Shown piece after piece: positions 61,130 through 64,000 of a stretch of DNA of 64,000 nucleotides (its first letter is position 1; each line of letters begins with the position of its first letter). The position numbers and the translations under genes were made by a program. The notes beneath the pieces were generated by a model, which was not told the origin of the DNA, made no database searches, and saw only the letters and a list, made by a program, of their open reading frames with translations. This stretch comes from Alisma plantago-aquatica. Lineage: Eukaryota; Streptophyta; Magnoliopsida; Alismatales; Alismataceae. Location of the stretch: contig OY856414.1 of the NCBI GenBank assembly GCA_963693085.1, positions 263,590,001-263,654,000 of the forward strand. Reading direction: 5' to 3'.

Positions 61130-62420
61130 TTTGGCCAAACGGTTTGGGGCAAACGGTTTGCAAAACCGTTTTGAAGGGCAAACGGTTTCACAAGGTCGGT
61201 TGGAGCAAACGGTCTCCAAGACCATTTGAAGGCATTGACCAAGTGTTGACCGTTTGGGATTTCTGTTCATAATTATGTAGGCTAATGACCCACCAAATTT
61301 GAGGGGTTAAATCCAAAGAAATCGTAGGTTGAAGGCCAATCAATTAGGCAAATCGAATTGACTTAAATGCTGATTTTCAGTCTGATTAACTTGAACGTTT
61401 TGGGCAAATGGTCTCAAGACCGTTTGAGTGCGTTGACCAAGCATTTACCGTTTGGGATTACTGTTCTGAATGATGTGGTCTAATGATCTACCAAATTTCA
61501 TCGGTTAACTCCCAAGGAATCATGAGTTAAAGGCTAAACAATTAGGTAATTGAATTGAATTAAGTGCTGATTTTTCCAATATGATTAATTGAACTTTTTG
61601 GGCAAACGGTCTCAAGACCATTTCAGGGCGTTGACCAAGCATTGACCGTTTGGTATTCCTATTCAAAATTATGTTGGTTAATAACCCTCCAAATTTTAGG
61701 GATTAACTCTAAAGGAATCGTGAGTTGAAGGCTAATCAATTATGTAAACCCTAATTGGATTAAGTGCTGACTTTCAACTTTATTGATATGACTTTTTGGG
61801 TTTTCTTGCCCAAACGGTCTCAAGACCGTTTGGAGGTCACCCAAGACCGTTTGGAGGTCTAGGGTTGGATATGGTTAAGTGTTTGAAGGACAAAAGATAT
61901 GGTGTTAACCCTAATCGACTAAGTGTTGGATTTGCATTGAATTGAGTTGATTGTTTGGGGTTGAGTGGCCCAAACGGTCTCAAGACCGTTTGGGGATCAC
62001 CCAAGACCGTTTGGAGGTCTGGGGTCAAGTATAGTTGACCAATTGAAGGTCCAAAGGTACCAAATTACAAAGCAATCAAGTGCTGATTTGATTATCAACT
62101 CAATAGCTCAAACCCTAATGATGTTTCACTAGAATCCAAGGGTTGGGTGAGCCAAACGGTCTCAAGACCGTTTGGAACTCATCCAAACGGTCTCAAGACC
62201 ATTTGGAGGTCACCCAAGACCGTTTGGAGGTATAGGGGTGAGTATGGTTAAGCAATTGATGATCCAATGTTACCAAGTTAAAGTGTAATCAATTGTTGAT
62301 TTGGTGATCAATCCAATGATTCAAACCTTAATTGATTGACTTGGATTTTGATGATATGATGGGCAAACGGTCTCAAGGCCATTTGGAGGTCATCCAAACG
62401 ACCTCAAGACCATTTGGGGT
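61130..62420. repeat. Palindromic higher-order repeat array, 3' LTR copy
   Basis: Same array as 52750-54060, with more 'accattt' variants (CpG losses) and one additional inter-palindrome segment. Confidence 0.9.
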
Positions 62421-62957
62421 CAGGTCATACCCAATTTGGATGATGGTTCTATGGTTTCAAAGTAACTAGTCTTACATTGATTAGTATTGAAGGATCATCG
62501 ATTCCAAACCCTAATTCAATTGAATCCAACCCTAATTGATGAATGATTGAGGGTTAATTAAGGGTCAAATCAGTTGAAGGTTGACCTATTAAACTCAATT
62601 GAGGTATGAGTATAGGTCCAATTGATGTTTGGTTCCATGAATTCAATGATTGAAGTAATCAACATTGGAAACCCTAATTCAATTGGATACCTTATGTAAT
62701 GGAGGTCCAATGTGATTAAATCTTTGGGAATTAAGATGATGAATGTTCTATTGATCCAATAATGATTAGTAATGATAATCAATGAAGGTATGAAGGTTGA
62801 AACCCTAATAATACCTAAGTGATTAGAACCAATTAAAGGGAGAATTCTTAATTGTTTATAGGATTAATAGCTTGATACACTATGTTAACCATAGTAACAT
62901 GTACTTGATTGAAGGGTTGATGTGACCTAATCAAGTTAAAAGAATGAAAGATTAGAA

Positions 62958-62971
62958 TATATATATATATA
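62958..62971. repeat. (AT)n microsatellite, 3' LTR copy
   Basis: Shorter than its partner at 54591-54616. Confidence 0.85.
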
Positions 62972-62995
62972 TGAATCATGCAATGATCTTATGTA

Positions 62996-63113
62996 GCACG
63001 ACCATGTAAGGGAGCACGGCCGTGGTAGCCTTAACTTGCACGACCGTACAAGGGAGCACGGCCGTGGTAGCCTTACTTTGCACGACCGTGCAAGGTGGCA
63101 CGGCCGTGGTGTC
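62996..63113. repeat. 42-bp palindromic tandem repeat, 3' LTR copy
   Basis: Three units as at 54640-54757; CACGGCCGTG is intact in all three. Confidence 0.92.
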
Positions 63114-64000
63114 CTATAAAGAAATTGAAAAGTTTTGGTATTGTGTTGACATTGTTATATATACATGTCCTTATTTGTATAAGTCATACATGTTGATATT
63201 ATGAGGTGATCATAGCCAGGTAAGAGTTATGATGTCATATTCCTTGAAAACAATTATAAGCTTTTAGAGTAATGATTTGTGAAAAGTATATACATTGCTT
63301 CAATCAAGGTCATGTTGTTAGATGACTTGATGCTTATATGTCACTTGGTAGCAAGTGTTATGATAATCTGAGGGTTTGAATAACCATGTTCCTGAATCAT
63401 TTTATGCTTAATGCCTTGAAGGCTTAGATGGTTCAATGGTTCTTTAATCTAAACCCTAATGATACCTAAAGACATTAAGGGGTTAAGTGATTAAGTAGAT
63501 TGACCCATGTTATGATTATTAAAGAAGATTACCAAGGTACCCTTGAAGGGTTCAAGTAGATAACAACCCTTGATCAAGCAAACCCTAATGATTATAATGG
63601 GTTGACTTAATCTATGTTAATCAAAGATGACTTGACCTAATCTAACCTAGAGTGATTTAAACATCATCTAGTAGTAAGAAGAGAGAGAAAGCTCCTAATA
63701 TGAATGAGAATCAAGTAACATACTTTCAATATGTAAGAATGTACATGATTAGGGTATGATCCATCAAGGTAAGATCATGGAAATCCTAATTATAATGATT
63801 AATGAATCTGAACCTAATTTGAGGGCATCAATGATGATAATTTTCATATATAATGATGCTATGAGCTCAATTCACTATGAAGTGAATAGTAAACCCTAAT
63901 TCTAGGGTAATAACATGTAACGTGAATAGTAAACCCTAATTTATGGTGATTTGATAAATGAAGTAATTCAGGGTTATGCCTTTGAGTATGAAACCCTAAT

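Larger units (their letters stand above)
59922..64000 (+). repeat. 3' LTR of the giant-LTR element, truncated by the window end
   Basis: Starts TGTAACATCCCTGACCTGGG. 4,079 bases are visible and match 51564-55645 closely, with few substitutions and some repeat-length changes. The remaining 2.1 kb should lie beyond the window. A segment at about 61930-61985 is present here and missing in the 5' LTR at about 53607, a loss between palindromic units. Confidence 0.92.

Overview
This window looks like repeat-rich intergenic DNA from a large plant nuclear genome, most likely an angiosperm. The reasons are a high A+T content, no intact cellular gene, no bacterial-style operons or ribosome binding sites, primer-binding sites complementary to initiator-methionine tRNA, and a dense nest of plant-type transposable elements: Ty3/gypsy LTR elements, a SIRE-like Ty1/copia element, an L1-type LINE, a hAT miniature element and a CACTA end. 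I cannot name the species.

Layout. 1-5584: the internal region and 3' LTR of a non-autonomous gypsy-type element on the + strand (family B), with a hAT miniature element at 1124-1876 that has a perfect 8-bp target duplication. 5585-7970: mostly featureless AT-rich DNA with one exon-like minus-strand reading frame. 7971-10693: an LTR. 11370-14700: a decayed minus-strand LINE. 15354-18462: a gypsy LTR with a polypurine tract beside it, followed by about 4 kb of non-coding sequence. 22860-24300: a mosaic of a decayed gypsy gag, an LTR tail and the leader of another family-B element, whose LTR fills 24300-27231. 27232-31479: a truncated SIRE-like copia element on the minus strand. 31480-46320: a second, minus-strand family-B element with about 3.5-kb LTRs around only about 0.7 kb of internal DNA. 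Its left LTR is split by a family-A solo LTR (31663-40614), which is itself split by another solo LTR (34427-38592). 46321-51428: an LTR plus a decayed Tekay/Del-like pol. 51429-51563: an orphan CACTA end. 51564-64000: a family-A element with 6.18-kb LTRs and a 2.18-kb internal region that encodes only a broken gag; its 3' LTR runs off the window.

Nothing here appears able to move by itself. The family-A and family-B elements keep the cis signals (primer-binding site, polypurine tract, LTR ends) but lack pol, so they would need enzymes from autonomous relatives such as the Tekay-like element at 49317-51428. The most unusual content is inside the LTRs: tandem arrays whose units are palindromes, different in each LTR copy, and a cluster of hairpins near the LTR 3' end whose stems are kept while the sequences change.
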